Below are positions 44,346 to 58,207 of a DNA stretch of 64,000 nucleotides, in pieces (within the stretch, counting starts at the first letter, position 1; the number at the start of each line of letters is the position of its first letter). The position numbers and the translations under genes are program-made. Below the pieces are notes generated by a model. It saw nothing but the letters and a program-made list of their open reading frames with translations, searched no databases and was not told the origin of the DNA. The stretch is from Malania oleifera. Taxonomy: Eukaryota > Streptophyta > Magnoliopsida > Santalales > Ximeniaceae. Location of the stretch: contig NC_080426.1 in NCBI RefSeq assembly GCF_029873635.1, positions 50,172,093 through 50,236,092 of the forward strand, written 5' to 3'.

Positions 44346-45616
44346 TACTTATTGAAGTACTAACACCTACACAATTTGTGATTCAACTGCTATTGGTGAT
44401 ATTGGGTGCAGCCAATCTCGGTCGTTAGAGGGATTTTTTTTTATGACAAAAATCTAGGAACATTAAAAAAAAAAAATCAATTGAATATTAGTTGTTTTAA
44501 CTCACCTTCTCAAATCTGTCTATAGTTTACTTGTCTGTCTGATGACTACTGGTGAGAGGTTCACTTAGTCGAGCCAAGTTAACTTCTCCCAATATCAAGT
44601 TCCCTTCTTACTTTGAGCACAGTTTTGGTTACCCTACTTGCAGATTCTAGTAGAATTCTCAGGCTTATTCTCCTGTTCTTGGCTACTTTGTTGAAACCCC
44701 CTCACAGATCCACCCCTTGAGAATGTCTAGACTGTTAATTTGGAGTGCATCCCTCATTTTAGTTGGAGGTTCATTGGGGCATATGCTTCTTCATTTTGAG
44801 CATTTACCTGGTTGGGAGTTCAATTCTGAAGTCTTGGAAAGTAATGTTGGGTGCGACTTCTCTGAAATATTCTAGCTATTCAGAAGGTGTAGAAGCATGT
44901 GACTATATTTCTAAGTGATTGGAAGTTTTTATTTGTTAAAAAATATCTGACCATCTGGGACATGGCTTCCTCTGAATATATTCTTCATGTGGCAACTTAA
45001 AGCAGATGTGAAGTTTTTTTGGCTGAGAAAGGAGCATTGCAATTGGCACACTCTTTGGGCAAGTCTGATTGAGGTTTCTTTCAAGTATTATCTTAGCCTC
45101 ATTTGTCCTTCTCTTTTGTGTAGGTTTCTTTTTCAGGTTGGAAATCTTTTCCAACATTGGTATCTTTTTTTTTTCTCAGTGAAATCTTCTATTTCCCATA
45201 AAAAGGGTTCTAACTGTGTTTATTACTTGACCTTCTCTACACCATATGCCTATACTAAGGATATGTAGCTTTTAGTTCCTGGTGAGTTTTATTTATCGTA
45301 TGAACTCCAGTAAATCTATACAAGTCGCTTTAAGAATTTAATGGTCAGAATCACTGAGATTTTTTAATGCTTTAACAGGTTTTCAAAATCATGTCACATC
45401 TGGTTTTTGGCATATAATGTTCAAATAAATTTGTGTTTTAGCTAGTTATATTTCTTATAATGAAACTTATCTTTTAAACTGGACTAAACATAATTTCTTA
45501 AGGGATTGTGAGAGATTGGATAGGCTTTGATATCATTTCTAGTTTGGGAAAAATATTTACTTTTAAATATTTTGATTTACAGGGGTCAATAGGGAGCACT
45601 AGGAAAGTTCTGAAGT
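44346..45616. other. Intron DNA, nothing recognised
   Basis: Mixed composition, with short poly-T and poly-A runs near 44430-44480. No supported frame, terminal repeats or family match. Confidence 0.5.
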
Positions 45617-45818
45617 GACCGTGTAGACACCCAATTTTGTCCGGGGCTTATATAACACAAAATTGGGCAAAATTTATTAATACAATAAAGTGAGGAAATA
45701 CAGGAAAAATGAAAATACAGGGAAAATTGAAGTTTTACATTGAAAATAAAAAAAAAAAACAGAAAAGGAAAAAATGAAATGAAAGAAGAGGTGGGCCGGA
45801 TTCTTCATGCTTGCAATT

Positions 45819-45857
<39 letters not shown>

Positions 45858-48451
45858 AATGCCAGTTAAAATTCTGAATAAAGATTAATTGGTTTTTAAA
45901 TGTGATTGAACAATTTAAATTGATTAATCAATTCAATGAGCAAATTAGTTTTAAGCTTGATTGATCAATTTAAAACTGATTGATCAATTAAATTTAAATC
46001 CAGTTGCTCCTCAGGCCTATAAATAGAGGATTTCATAAGGAAGGACACACACAGAAACTGAGGCATAGAGAGTAAATTGTTTATTGAGAGTTTTTGAAAG
46101 AATCGTGAGGATCAAGAAGAGCTGGGAGTTGGTAGGCTTGAGATTCAAAGGTGAGGAGCAAGAAGGTTGTTTGAAGGGCAAGTGCAGCAGAAAGGAATTC
46201 ATGAAGGCTTGGGCAAAGGAAGAGGAAGCTGCAAAAGTCAAAATTCAGGGACAGAGGTAAACGCTGGCTAATTTGGTATTAGATTTATTTCAATATTTGG
46301 CAAATGTTGAATTTTGAACTTAGGATTCAATAATTAGAGTTCAAGTTTAGTAAGATAACAATTCAGATTTTTTCCCAGAAAATTCCAAATAAATTCAGGT
46401 ATTTGACCCCAGTTCAGAATATCCAGGACTGGGTGTTGACTTGGATCCGACTTGAAAACCCGAGTCAACTAGACTTGGATCCAAGTCAACTGACCTGAGT
46501 ACTTAACCTGGTTCTGACCCAAATTCTTTGACCCAAGTCAAAATTGACTTACGTCAGCCTAGCTCAATCTGCCCATTTTTTGTCTCTCATGACCCAAATG
46601 AATCTGGCTTTAATTTAGTCCATTTAGAAAAGAACCCATTTCCCAATTAGCTTGTGGCCCAATTTCAAATCCAAGCTAAAATTGGGCTTAAACCAACACA
46701 GTTAGCCTAACCCAACCAAACCCTAAACTCGAGTAGCCTAACCCTAAACCTAACCTTGGTTAACCTTAACCTTGATTTCTTTAATTGGTAGGAAAGTGAG
46801 AAAAAACACAGGAAAAGTAGAAAAAAAATTAAAAGAAGAGAAAAGAAAAACAAAAAGAAAGATTGAGAATACAAGAAGAGAAAGGGGATCAAAAAGGGGG
46901 TGGATACCCATCTCTTTAGGTTAGGATCTGTTGGTGGAGAGATCAAAGCTCTCTTCTCCTGCTTTTGAATTGAGACTTGCAAAACGAAAGTCGGGAGAGA
47001 ATTAGAGAGATCGAAGGAAAGAGAGAATAAAGAGAGAGTGGGAAACTGAGATTCTTGTGAGAACAGAGAGAAAAAGGAGAGGTGAAAGAGAGAGAGAGAG
47101 TAAGATTCATGCGAGAGAAGAGAGAAAGCAAAAAAGGGAAAGAGAGAGAGGGTGACAGAACCATGCGAGAGAGAGAGAGAGAAAACAAAGAGATTTGGGG
47201 AAAGTAGAGAGGAAAGGAGAGAAGAGGGCAGGAAAGAGAGAACAGAAGTGGAGAAAGAAAAGAAAAGAGAGGAAAAAATGGGGTTTATATACATATAGAT
47301 GCATGTCATCATACGGATGATGACGCATGGCATGCTCAGGGCTGCATGTCTGGGAAGAGACATGGCGCAATTCTAGTCGTCCAATGTGTGTTTTTTCTGG
47401 ACGGCTGAATTGCTGTCACGCTAGCGATCTATGCTAAATTCTCAGAATCAACCAAATCATGCCACGTGGTGAGTGACATCATGTTGACGTCACTCTACTA
47501 CAGAAAATTCAAAAAAAAATTAAAATTAAAAAAAATAGTGTCATGTGTCGCCATTGCTAGCCCACTTTGTCCCAATCAGATCAAACTGTTTTGACTTGGG
47601 TCAACCTGAGTTGACCAATTGACCCTATTTGAATCGCCGGTTTATTTATTTAATTTAAAAATTAATTTTTAATTTTTTAAAAAATTAAAAAATTAGTACA
47701 AAAATCAGGAAAAAATATTAAAAAATAAATAAAAAAATTAGTTATTTTTACTTTGATAACAAAAAAAGTAAAAATAAAAATACCAAAAATGAAGGAAAAA
47801 GTCTTTAAAATTTCAAAAAATTGCAGAAAAATGTTGAATTTTTTTTGGCAAATTCTAAAAAATTTTGGAAAAATCTAGAAATATTTTAAAGACTCTATTT
47901 GATCAAATTTGATGAATTTGTTTGATTATTATTTGTATATATTCTATTTTTGTGTGTGTGTGCGTCCCAATGATTAAACAAAGGGTAAAAAGGTATTTTA
48001 AGACCTCACTTGTATTAGTTCTAAGGGGGTTTATCTAATAAAATCTTCTCTTTTGGAGGTCTTATTATACATTCCTAAATTGTACTTTATTATATATTTT
48101 TTTTTGAAAATTTTAGTGTTTTATTTATTTATTAAGGAGTTAAATAAAGATCATTAGATTCAATTTAGGTATAATTCATAGTTAATTAGGTACTGTTCGT
48201 ATAACATATGTGTAGGGGATGCTAGTACCTTCCACTCGCATGACTGAACTCCTGATCCAAACTTTGGCAAATGTAAATCGAGACTATTGGTTTCTTGGCT
48301 TTAGGATTAGTCAAGAGATCAATCTACGAGTAGTGATTAGGTGAACTAACCCCATTTAAGAAAATAATAGGTTAGTGACGACTCCATCGAACTTATATTG
48401 TTATCATCTCTTGCCATTCTGGGCCCTTCTCCGGGACGTTGCGATAGATTG
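45617..48451 (+). mobile_element. Solo LTR of about 2.8 kb in the intron
   Basis: LTR 45622-48446. It starts TGTAGACACCCAATTTTGTC, a common start of long gypsy LTRs. Near its end are GTTAGTGACGACTCC and CCGGGACGTTGCGATA, which resemble the ends of Tat/Ogre-type LTRs, with the final CA apparently changed to TA. Flanks GACCG and GATTG differ by two C-to-T changes. A TATAAATA lies at 46018-46025 and an AC run at 45822-45853. The GA-rich stretch 46790-47275 opens long minus-strand frames that are low complexity, not genes. No internal domain follows. Confidence 0.6.
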
Positions 48452-50132
48452 CATTTCCTTTTTTAGGAGTGAACCTGGAGCCCACATGTTAGATGCATTT
48501 TCGTAAATGTACTTTGCTAGAGACATCTTTAAGTTTGACATTTCGAAGGTTTTTGTAAAGACATACCAATTAATTTTTCTATACCAGTGTATCACTCAAC
48601 CCACAGCAGAGCAGACATCCACTTTTATACTCATAGCAGTGGCAACATAGTTTACCCCCTTGTGGTTCTGTTGCAGGCAGATTCCTGGATGGCTTTCAAC
48701 TCCACTTCGTTTCCTCAGTTAAGGTGGAACGTCATGTTATTAAATGCATTTGTGAAATTTATAGATTTTGACATTTTACCTATGATTAGGTGATTAAAAA
48801 GGAAGCTTGCCTCTTGAAATAGTATATAGGTCTCCAAAAATTGTTCTTTGAATCAGTTTGAACTGCCCTATGATGATTTGTAGAATTTGTAGGCCGCTTC
48901 AAAAATTATTGATGTTTCTGATTAATTTAGACTATGGGTATTTTGTGCTGAGTACATGGATGCAAACAGGATCCAGGACTCTGCTGGTTGTCATTTGGAA
49001 AACACTTAAATGTAGCCATATTTGGTTTATTGGTGATGAATTGTGGGATGAGGGAGAGACCTAATATGTGGGAAGTTTTCATATTCACATCTGATCAATA
49101 CGTTCCCCTGAGGAACGATGTAGAGCAATGTATGAGTTCAGAACTTCTGATTGGGAAGGGTGATTGGTCATGATAGGCATGGTCCTGCATTGGTCAAGTC
49201 TTGCAGCTTTATTTTGAATTGTTTTATGTTTTATATTGGCTTGTCTTGAATGTGTTTTTGTTGTTGCAGCAAGGGTGATGCTTGGACGCCTTGTATTTAT
49301 ATCATATGGTATGGTTAAAACTCATGAGCATATTAAGCATGGAGGCATGCACATGATCCCACGTCATATAGAGTAGGAGACTCTTTGAGTATGAAATTTG
49401 AGGCCATTCAAATTTATTATATAGTATCTTGTACATATTAATTCTATTTGGCTTAAATATTATGACATTAATATATTTAAATCAATATCTTATTCAGTAT
49501 ATATGTACCCACACATTATTTAATGAATATGGTTCACTTTTTGTTATTTTTAGTTTAATGGTTAATATACACTTGTGGTTTTGTTGGGAGCATAGATTTC
49601 AGGCTTTGTATTTGGATGTGTGTTTTGGAAACTCAATATTTTAGTATTGGACTGTTCAAATTAGTACAAGCCAAATCCAAGGTTTAGATTCCAAGCCCAA
49701 ACACGGGATTAGTGTTTTGTGTGGAAACTATCGTTTTATTGGGCTAGATGTTAAGTTTTTAAATATATTATTTTGATCTGTTTTTGAAAGAATATTTGAA
49801 CATGTTTGTTTGCTGCAATGGTGTTGTGCATTTGCATTGCACATCCCTATAGGCCTTAAGCTAATGCAATTTATTTTTAGCTTATGTATGCTATTTTGCG
49901 CATGGTCGGATTCAGTGTTATATTTTACTGTATTACGTGCACTGCATGTGCCATGAGCTGATGCATTTTATGCATGACCAGATTTTGTGTTATGCATTTA
50001 ATATAATTTTAAATAAAGCTGCATAAAATCTGCATCCTTTTTTCTCAACATGGCATTTACGAGTCCTATAAAGATGGCCTACGACATGGAATTATTTGCT
50101 CAAACATTTTATTAGATATTTTTTCTGTACAG
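48452..50132. other. Last part of the intron, nothing recognised
   Basis: No transposon ends or frames I can support. It finishes with the pyrimidine-rich acceptor region before 50133. Confidence 0.5.
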
Positions 50133-50634
50133 GGATGACATCGTCTTCAAAGATCCTCTCAACACTTTTGTTGGCATTCAGAACTATAAATCAATCTTCT
50201 GGGCGCTGCGATTCCATGGCAAGATATTTTTCCAGGCCTTGTGGATTGACATCATTAGCGTGTGGCAACCAGTGGAGAGTGTCATAATGGTTCGGTGGAC
50301 TGTCCATGGCATCCCACGAGTCCCATGGGAGGCTCACGGTCGATTTGATGGCACTTCTGAGTATAAACTTGATAAAAATGGAAAGATCTTTGAACATCGG
50401 GTTCACAACATTGCTTTCAACTCACCACCCAAGTTTCAAGTGCTCTCTGTGCAGGAATTAATTCAGTCTCTTGGCTGTCCCTCTACGCCAAAGCCAACTT
50501 ATTTTGAGATTTCATCGTTCCACATGATGGAATTCATGCCATTAATGGTGCAATTTTCTTGGATTAAGTGCCTTTCAGCCTCTGCTTTAGCGTTCACTGA
50601 TAGATGTATGGCAGAAAGTTCGAAGAGAACATAG
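50133..50634 (+). CDS. DUF2358 / NTF2-like family protein, exon 2
   Basis: Encodes the rest of residue 125 and residues 126-291. It starts after CTGTACAG, in phase with exon 1. It completes the DUF2358 domain: DDIVFKDPLNTFVGIQNYKS, IFWALRFHGKIFFQALWIDI, VWQPVESVIMVRWTVHGIPR, VPWEAHGRFDGTSEYKLDKN and GKIFEHRVHNIAFNSP. These blocks are strongly conserved in the family and uninterrupted, so the gene is probably intact. The C-terminus (CPSTPKPTYFEISSFH, then a less typical end to the TAG at 50632-50634) may be genuine or may hide a further splice site; the last 35 residues are the least certain part. Total 291 residues. Confidence 0.87.
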
Positions 50635-51030
50635 TCTTTGCAGACATGCTTCTCAAGTTTTGATGTTTGTTGTGGTATGGTAAAGTAAATAGATCCTGGC
50701 AGGATCCTTGGTGGCTGAAAACTTGGTTTATACTGCAATATGTGACTCAAGTTGTATCATACACTATTTAGGAGGTGCCCAGTCTGTGTTGTATGCTGAA
50801 AATTCGGCCAGCAAAGGAAACAATATTTGATCAGTTGGGTGTAATTTCTTGGCTTGATTTTTCAAGCTTATACATACACAGTTTTGTATAGTAAGAAGTG
50901 CACACTAATGTTTCTCTTCCTCCCTCCCCTGTGCCGATGCTTAATACAGTGCATGGTTTGCTTTTGTTCATTGAGTGCCAGCTGTTTATGTATATAAAAT
51001 GTAACCATGTAAATTTTTGAATCCCTGTAC

Positions 51031-51036
51031 AATAAA
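51031..51036 (+). terminator. Possible polyadenylation signal of the DUF2358 gene
   Basis: AATAAA about 400 bp after the stop codon, in AT-rich DNA. A plausible 3' UTR length for a plant gene, but such hexamers are common by chance here. Confidence 0.4.
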
Positions 51037-54000
51037 TTTTGATGGTGACATACTTCCCCACAGAATGGGTAACCTAGACATTGCCCAAAGATGTGTAAAT
51101 TTTAGGTTATTTGTTTTACACACGTGTCTATTGCCATGGTATCAATCTGTAATTAGTGGACTTTGCTGTATGTCGCTATCTGCTCGAGTTTTCATTTGCA
51201 GGTGTAGTTTTTTCGTATTGGATGGTGCGCACAAATGTGGCAGTGGTACCACCATGTGTTTAGGACATAAGGTTATAGTTTGTGTGTAAATCCAGTGGGT
51301 TTCCTAACAGAGAATTTTAGTATGGTGGTTTTTATTTCCTCCTTCCCCCTTCTTTGAATCTAATTACTCTGCCCCTTTTTTAATGTTTAGATTGATTTGG
51401 GTGAGCAGTGGCCTGAGTCGGGGAGACCAAGGCAGTGTCACGATCTCTTCTCATCCGGGTATGTATTTATCTTAAGGGATGACTTTTATGGGATAAAACT
51501 GCATAAACTAAAAGGCCGAAGCGGCTAACGCCCTACAAGATTTAGGCAGAGATTGTAACTCATAGCATGTCCTCGTAGTTCTTCTCCCCTTGCACCCGGT
51601 CTCCTGTGTCTGGCTCTTTCATTATCTATGTCATTGCCTTTTTTCTTTTCCTCTTTTTTAAGCCCAAATGCGAATGTGGAATAAGAGGCTTTCATAATCA
51701 ACTTAGCTTTCGGCGATACTTGGTTTTCAAGTGAAGGGGGGACCTTTGCAACTTGCCACAGAACCCGTCCAATCTGCCTTTATTCTCTCCTTTTCTCCCT
51801 TCTGTCCTATTTGGAGCCTTTTTGAGGCCCTAGGTATAGAATGATATACGATAGGATATTATTCTTATTGTTTGGGATTCCCATTTGGCACTCATTCATC
51901 AAGTAATGTGTTTTTTATATGCATATTTTTTCACTTAAACACTAAAATTAAATTTGATTAATGAAGTATCTATTTTGATTTTTATCTAATGTGACGAGAA
52001 TGTGATGAAAGTCACTCGCGCAAAATCTTCCTTTGTATCTGTGGAAGTTGTTTCATCTTGATGAAATTGGAAAAAAGTAAGCATGCGCATAGCGAGACTT
52101 GAGAACAATTGCTCTTTGTTTATTCTGTGTCATGAAATTATATTTTAAAAAAATTATATTATTTTATTTATATTGACAATATAAGATATCAAATTCTTGT
52201 ACTTTGATCCTCCTATGGACCAAGTATAACTTAAGGTTCTTATTTTAATTCGAAAATTTAGACCTTGGTGTCCAACTATGATAGTGTTAAATTGGTGTCC
52301 GACTATGATAGTGTCCGACTATCTTGCCCTAATAATTATTTGTCTCGTGTGTATGAAGCAAGCTCTCAATTTTATGTAAAAGTGTCATATCCCCTGATTT
52401 CCTCGGAATAATCCCATGCAAAAATGTCATATCCTCCTCACCTTTTTATTGAGGCTTTGTCAGAAAACACCAAGGAAAAGAAAGAAAAATATGAAGGAAT
52501 CCGTATTTTCATGTTTGATTATGAAAGAAAGTGTTTCTTTGATGAAGAAAAAAAAATTTTCGTATATCAAATTTATAAATAAAATTTTAATTTTATACCA
52601 TTAATATTCTTAATTTTTAGTCATATTAAAATAAAATTTCATTTTGAATAAGATTTAACATAGAAGGAAAACATAATCGAAAATGAGTTTCCTCCTCATT
52701 TTCATTTCCTTTCATTTTTTCAAATAAAATTCTTAATAATCTAAAAAATCATTGAAATAACTAAACTTTTGAATTTGTTAAATGAGAAATAAATTAGGTA
52801 GACATGCTCCCACTCTCAGTACATTTAAAAACGATGAAAAGGAAACGCCAAAGTTCTTGTAATTAGATGCATACGATGGTGATCATGCGGACCACATGGA
52901 CTTGCAAGTCACGCATGCTTCATAGTGCATAACTCAGTCATCACTCAACGAGAGGTAAGGTGTCAACGAACAATATATATATATATATAGACAAAAATAA
53001 AATTTTCACCTCTCAGTGGCTTATGCTTTTGAATCAATTGGAAATTGATTGATGAGCAGTTCATGTTTCCTGCTTTCTGAAGAAACAAAAAATGGCAAAC
53101 TCCAATCACCAAGTACTCATTATATATGAGAAATCATGAATTGCTCCTTAAAACATTTCTGATTTGAAATCATAAAAAGTCACACACAGCAAAATGTTAA
53201 TACACAGTGATTGCGCATGATCCACAAGTGGGTGAATTGGATAAAAGACCAGTAGGTAGATGCTCCCAATCATTTCTGTCATTAATTATTCATTAACATT
53301 GCTACCTTGCCTTCAAAGTTGGGTTCCATTTGTGCTTTATGCACCTCTCAACAGCATTAGTCCTATGCTACAAATGTTCATGAATTCCATTTCTTCTTCT
53401 TCTTCTTCTTAGTTTGAATTATACAATGAGAAAAGATTTATCTTTCATTTCTAATTGTTTTTCGTCCTCTTCCAAAATTAGAATGAGATATTCCTAATTT
53501 GAAAATTTTAAGCTCTTAATTGTCGAGATGTTCCCTTAAAGATATTAAACAATTCATTGCTATCAAGATTAAAAAATAATAATAATAAAACTATAAAATA
53601 TAACGATGACTCATGTTTGACAATTGCATTTTGCAAATTGTATTATATATATATTTTTTGAAAGTTTTGATAATGCTAAATTTCCTACTGCTTGAATTAT
53701 TATTCGACCAAAGACACAAACCTCTCTTAAGATTTGGTAAAAAAGATACATTTTTAAAGGTTTAAAAAATATCACATACCTCCCTTGATATTTGATTTTT
53801 GGGACACTTATCCCTTTAAAATAATTGTCTTTGTTAATATTGCATTAGCTTAATTTTAGAAATTGAGAGATATTTTGGTGATTTGTAATCCCTTCAATTA
53901 AGGGAATTAGTTTCCTATATATATTTAGGTGATTTGTTAGGATCTTGATTTACTATTGTAAACTTATATATAACAATCCATTTTGACTGTAAAAAAGTCA

Positions 54001-54639
54001 ATGGGAAGACAGTTTTTTTTCGAAAACTTATTTTTGTCAGTATTTTTTCCAAATATGATAGAAGAGGTTTGTGTTTGTTTGATGAATCTCAAGTGAGATT
54101 TATGAAAAATTTTGAGATCTCATATGAAGTTCTTGAAAATTTTAAAATCTTAAAAGGAATTCCTTTTTTTTTTTTTTTGTCAAATCTCAATTAAGATCAA
54201 TTTCTTTTATCCTTTGTTTTCATGATTAAAAATGTGTTTTTGATTTGCAGAAAAAATTCAACACGCCTAATTAGTCATCTAGGCAATATTATTTCTTTTG
54301 TAATTTACATGTAGTTCAGTTATGTAACAAGTGTTTTTTTGTGTTATAGGGTTAATTAATGCTAAATAAATTAGAATTTATTTTTTATTTTTAAAGAAAA
54401 CATAAACAAGCACCCCATTATGGCATGCTTCAAAATTAATGAATTTAAATTGTTTTTACATATTTTTATTTTATGAAAATAAGGTTAAATGTTGTGCAAT
54501 TTTGTTGTAAGTTAAAAAAAAAAAAAAGATGACAAAGATTATTATATAATTTAATTTTAGAATATTTAACTCTTCTAATCTTTGCTAACAAAATTAGGTT
54601 GAGATCATAATATATATCCCAAAGGATATGTCCCACATG
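51037..54639. other. Intergenic DNA, nothing recognised
   Basis: No supported gene or element ends. A short direct repeat (GTGTCCGACTATGATAGTGT) lies near 52290-52325, and short TA runs at 52973-52989 and 53643-53651. Confidence 0.5.
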
Positions 54640-55682
54640 AATGATATGGGTCCCACATGAAGGGTATATGTCCATATCTTAAAAAAATATTGTATGAATG
54701 TATTTATGGGTTAACATGAAAGAATTAGTTTAGAATTAATGAGATATTTATGGCTGGAAGATATATATATATATATTTGCTGTTGTTATGGGGAGTAGCT
54801 ATAAGGGACAAGCAAACATTAAGCTAAACTAAGGAAAAGAGAGCTAAAGAAGAGAAAGGAAAAACTAAGTTCATAAGCTCTAAGGGTTAGCTTAATGGTG
54901 ATGTTGGCCACAAGGTAAAAGAAAGGAAGAAGAAAGGCATATAGGAAATTGTCCTCTCCTTGCCTCTACTCTCTAATCATCAGGAAATCCTATAAATCTG
55001 TTGAAGGAAAGAAAAAGACTAAGAAAAAGTAGGAGAAACAATTTCTACAGCTTTTTCGGGTGTACTTAGTTAATTTGGCATGACTGATTCCGATATGTGA
55101 AGTTTATGCAATGATTTATTTATTTTCCGTATAAAGGTAAAATAGATGTGAAATTTATGATAATTGAAGATCTTTTTACTGCAGTATATTTATAAAAATT
55201 TTTCTTACATGTGGTATCAGAGTTATGGTTAAAATTATCATGATCTTCCTTTCATGATAAAGATCGTTTTTTTTTTTTAACCCCTTATGATCTTGTTATG
55301 GGTTCATATGAAAGTTTGTGTTCATGATATTTTCTAGAATCAAACTGAAAAATTCATATGATAAATGATTTCTAAAAATATATGTGATATTTGATGGATT
55401 TATGGGGTTTTTGTTGATCTGAAAATTTTCTTACATGTGGACTGCCGACGGTTTTCCCCTGTATAATGATACAAAAGTAGGGCTGCCGAATGATATGCAT
55501 GCAAATAATTTTATTACTTGATTAATTATGGAACATTCACATGTTATGCATGCATAAGCTGAACAATTTTACATGAAAGTAAGCTTATAAAATTCCTATA
55601 CCAGGGAATCGATTATCTACTGTAAATTATGGATAAATTTTACTGAGTAAGGTATCAATCAATGTTTCTATTATGGTTAGCG
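54640..55682 (+). mobile_element. Older LTR retrotransposon fragment: LTR 3' end, primer site and leader
   Basis: TTTTTCTTACA ending at 55209 is followed by TGTGGTATCAGAGTTATGG, an LTR end with a Met-tRNA-type primer site (from 55212). The leader runs to 55682, where element F interrupts it. The LTR start is not certain; no coding or partner LTR is visible. Copia type is likely but unproven. Confidence 0.55.
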
Positions 55683-58205
55683 TGTTGTCTGTGACTTTTT
55701 GAGTCCGATCCCTGTTTTGATAATAACAAACCATAGTATCCTACTTGTATAACTGAGTGTGAACAAGTTTATATTTCTGTAAGCACAAGTGATGAATGCA
55801 AAATGGAAGTCGTAAAGAGCATTGAGAAGAACACCAATCGGCGTATTCCATGGAACATTGAGGAGTAGAAGACATGAAAACTTTATTTATTTTCTAGGTT
55901 GTAATAGTAATTAAGGTTAATTGTGCATGCATCTTACATGATTTAAATTGAAGCTCTACTTGACCTTAGATTGACTATAGGACTTCCAAGTAACATGAAA
56001 AACCCTTTTCATAAAATTTCTAACTTATACAAAGGTTTTTAAATGATTTTAAAATTAAAAGAAGACAAAAACTAAATTTTTCAAAGGGGTCGGTCAACTA
56101 GCCAATTGACCAAACTTTAGAAATGAGCAATTTTATTACTCAATTTGATCTTATATCAAACTATGTTCACCATGAAAATTGTGGCATTTTCCCCTAACTT
56201 TCGTTTGATACCAAGAACGTCCAAATTGGAGTTACACAGAAAATGTTATGGCTAAAACACTAAAAGGTGTCCGTAACAGAAAAACTTCTTCATGTTTCTT
56301 CCATCTCATTGATGGGCATTTTTCTCAATCCAAAACTTCTTATCTTAAAATATGTTCAACATGAAAATTGTGGGTTTTTTTCTTAGATTTCTATTGATAT
56401 CAAGAACATACAAGTTGGAGTTGTATAGAAAAAGTTATGGCTAAAACACTGAATAGTGTTCGCGTAGAAAAGTCGAGGCCGGTCGACCGAACCTTCATTA
56501 CAGTCGACCGAAGCTCGGATTTCACGCCTCGGTCGACCGAAACTTGAGCTTGGTCGACCGAACTTATCAGGAAAGCATCCTAACGGCCAAAAAACGGTTA
56601 GTTTTCAAAATAAAAATATATTTTAAGATACCAACGACTATATAACGGCCACAAGGGGTTTTTGCCTATAAATATAATCCCAAAACACTTGAAAAATGTT
56701 AGAGAATCCCTTTGTCAATTTACTTTATCATTCTTTGATTCTCCCACACTTTTATACCTCATTTGTTCTTTAAATTCTCATTTTCTCCTACTTTTCTTTT
56801 ATTTGAAAATCATTTTGGGAGAAAATATTCTTGGGGGTTTTATGTGAAGAGGCTTGAACATATATCATATACATATATATTACTTGATGGCCTTCTTCTT
56901 TCATTTGTGATATATTTTCAAAGATTAAAATGTCTCCTATTCTCTTCTTTGGAAAACCATTTTTGGGGAAAATATTTTTGGGGTTATATTTGAAGAGGCT
57001 TGAAAGCCTTATTGGGATTAATTTTACTAAGGTCAATCATTTTGAAGAAAACCCTAATATTTTCCTACTCTTATCTTGAAATATATTTGTTGGAGAATTT
57101 CTTTAGGTTATACAAGAGGGAGCCTTGAGCATATATCAATTTAACATATATTTGCTTGAGAGACTTCTTCTTTTATTTTATAAAGGTCAATCATTTTGAT
57201 AGCAAAATCCTAGTTTCTCCTACTTATCTTGAAGTATATTTTTAGAGAAACTCTTTGGGTTATTTAAGAGCTTTGAGCATATATTCATTAATATATTGCC
57301 TTGAAAAGCTTCTTGAGAAAAGACTAAAGCATATATTCATTTTTGCTTGGTAACCTTTTTGATTTGAATTTGAAAAGGTCAATCATTTTAGAAAAGAAAA
57401 TCATTTTCCAAACTCTTAAGTTTTACTTGAAAAATATTTTGAGAGAAAACCCATATTCTACATGAGCTTCATTTCAAAATCATATGAGAGTGCATATTAG
57501 ATTTTAATGTTGTACGTCCATGTTTAGTTTAGAAGCATTTGTTTGTACACAAATTCTATTAAATATATTTGTATTCTAGGCGTGGCCTGAAGAGGGAGAC
57601 TCGCCCTGTGAAGAGTCCTGGATAGACTTAGACTTGGTTAAGAAAGTCTCGGACTGACTTGGATCTGGTTAGGAAAGTTAGGTGCGTCATCCTGGTAAGG
57701 CGTGATGGTTGGGTTCAGTCCGGAATTGAAATGTGGGAGTCTTAGCCTCGTAAGTGAGACTGATTTGGTTTAGCCTGAAAATTGAACTGAGGTTTTCCTC
57801 GCCTCGTAAGAAGAGGATGTAAAAGGCTTCTACTCTACCTAGTTAAGTGAGCAGGAATAGTGGAATCCTTGGGGGGTGTGCCCAAGGCGGGGACGTAGGC
57901 TAGTCTGGCCAAACCTCGATAAAAAATCTAGTGTCATTCTCTCTATCTTATTTAAATTCCTGCACTTTAATTTCAGCATGTGTATAAATGTTTATTTAAC
58001 GTCAAAATTATTTGCATATATACATTTGATTTAAATAAGATACTGCACACATGTATATTTGCTTTCACTGTTAAAATTATTTTATATACACGCGTATACA
58101 TTGAATGAGATATGATATGTGGTGAATCGGTGTAATTTTTTAAATTAGTGAAAATGGTTTTAAAACCCAATTAACCCCCCTCTTGGGATCACACCAATTC
58201 CAACA
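55683..58205 (+). repeat. Left LTR of element F
   Basis: About 2.5 kb. The exact start is uncertain (55683 to 55690) because the first bases read TGTTGTCTGTGACTTTTTGAG against TGTTGACTTTTTGAG in the right LTR. Ends CCAATTCCAACA. Confidence 0.88.
56481..56674 (+). promoter_or_regulatory. GGTCGACCGAA palindrome cluster and TATA box, left LTR of F
   Basis: Four sites containing GTCGACCG start at 56481, 56502, 56531 and 56552. TATAAATA lies at 56667-56674, about 105 bp downstream. The right LTR has the same four positions, three of them with single changes. Confidence 0.7.
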
Positions 58206-58207
58206 AT

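Larger units (their letters stand above)
29584..50132 (+). other. Intron of about 20.5 kb in the DUF2358 gene, filled with transposons
   Basis: Starts GTTTGT and ends with a pyrimidine-rich stretch, TTTTTTCTGTACAG. The flanking codons join in phase across it. It holds copia element E, a LINE, two solo LTRs inside the LINE, two nested MITEs, a Mutator-like element, a hAT-like MITE and a 2.8-kb solo LTR, each listed separately. Bases 29584-29800 and 41662-42269 show nothing specific. Whether splicing works over this distance cannot be seen from DNA. Confidence 0.8.

Noticed and set aside
46707-47363. Minus-strand open frame of 218 codons rich in Ser, Leu and Phe
   Set aside because: It reads the complement of a GA-rich stretch inside the solo LTR at 45622-48446; low complexity, no domain.
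51350-51800. Region of somewhat higher GC downstream of the DUF2358 gene
   Set aside because: No frame, RNA gene or repeat ends could be recognised, so it is left as intergenic.
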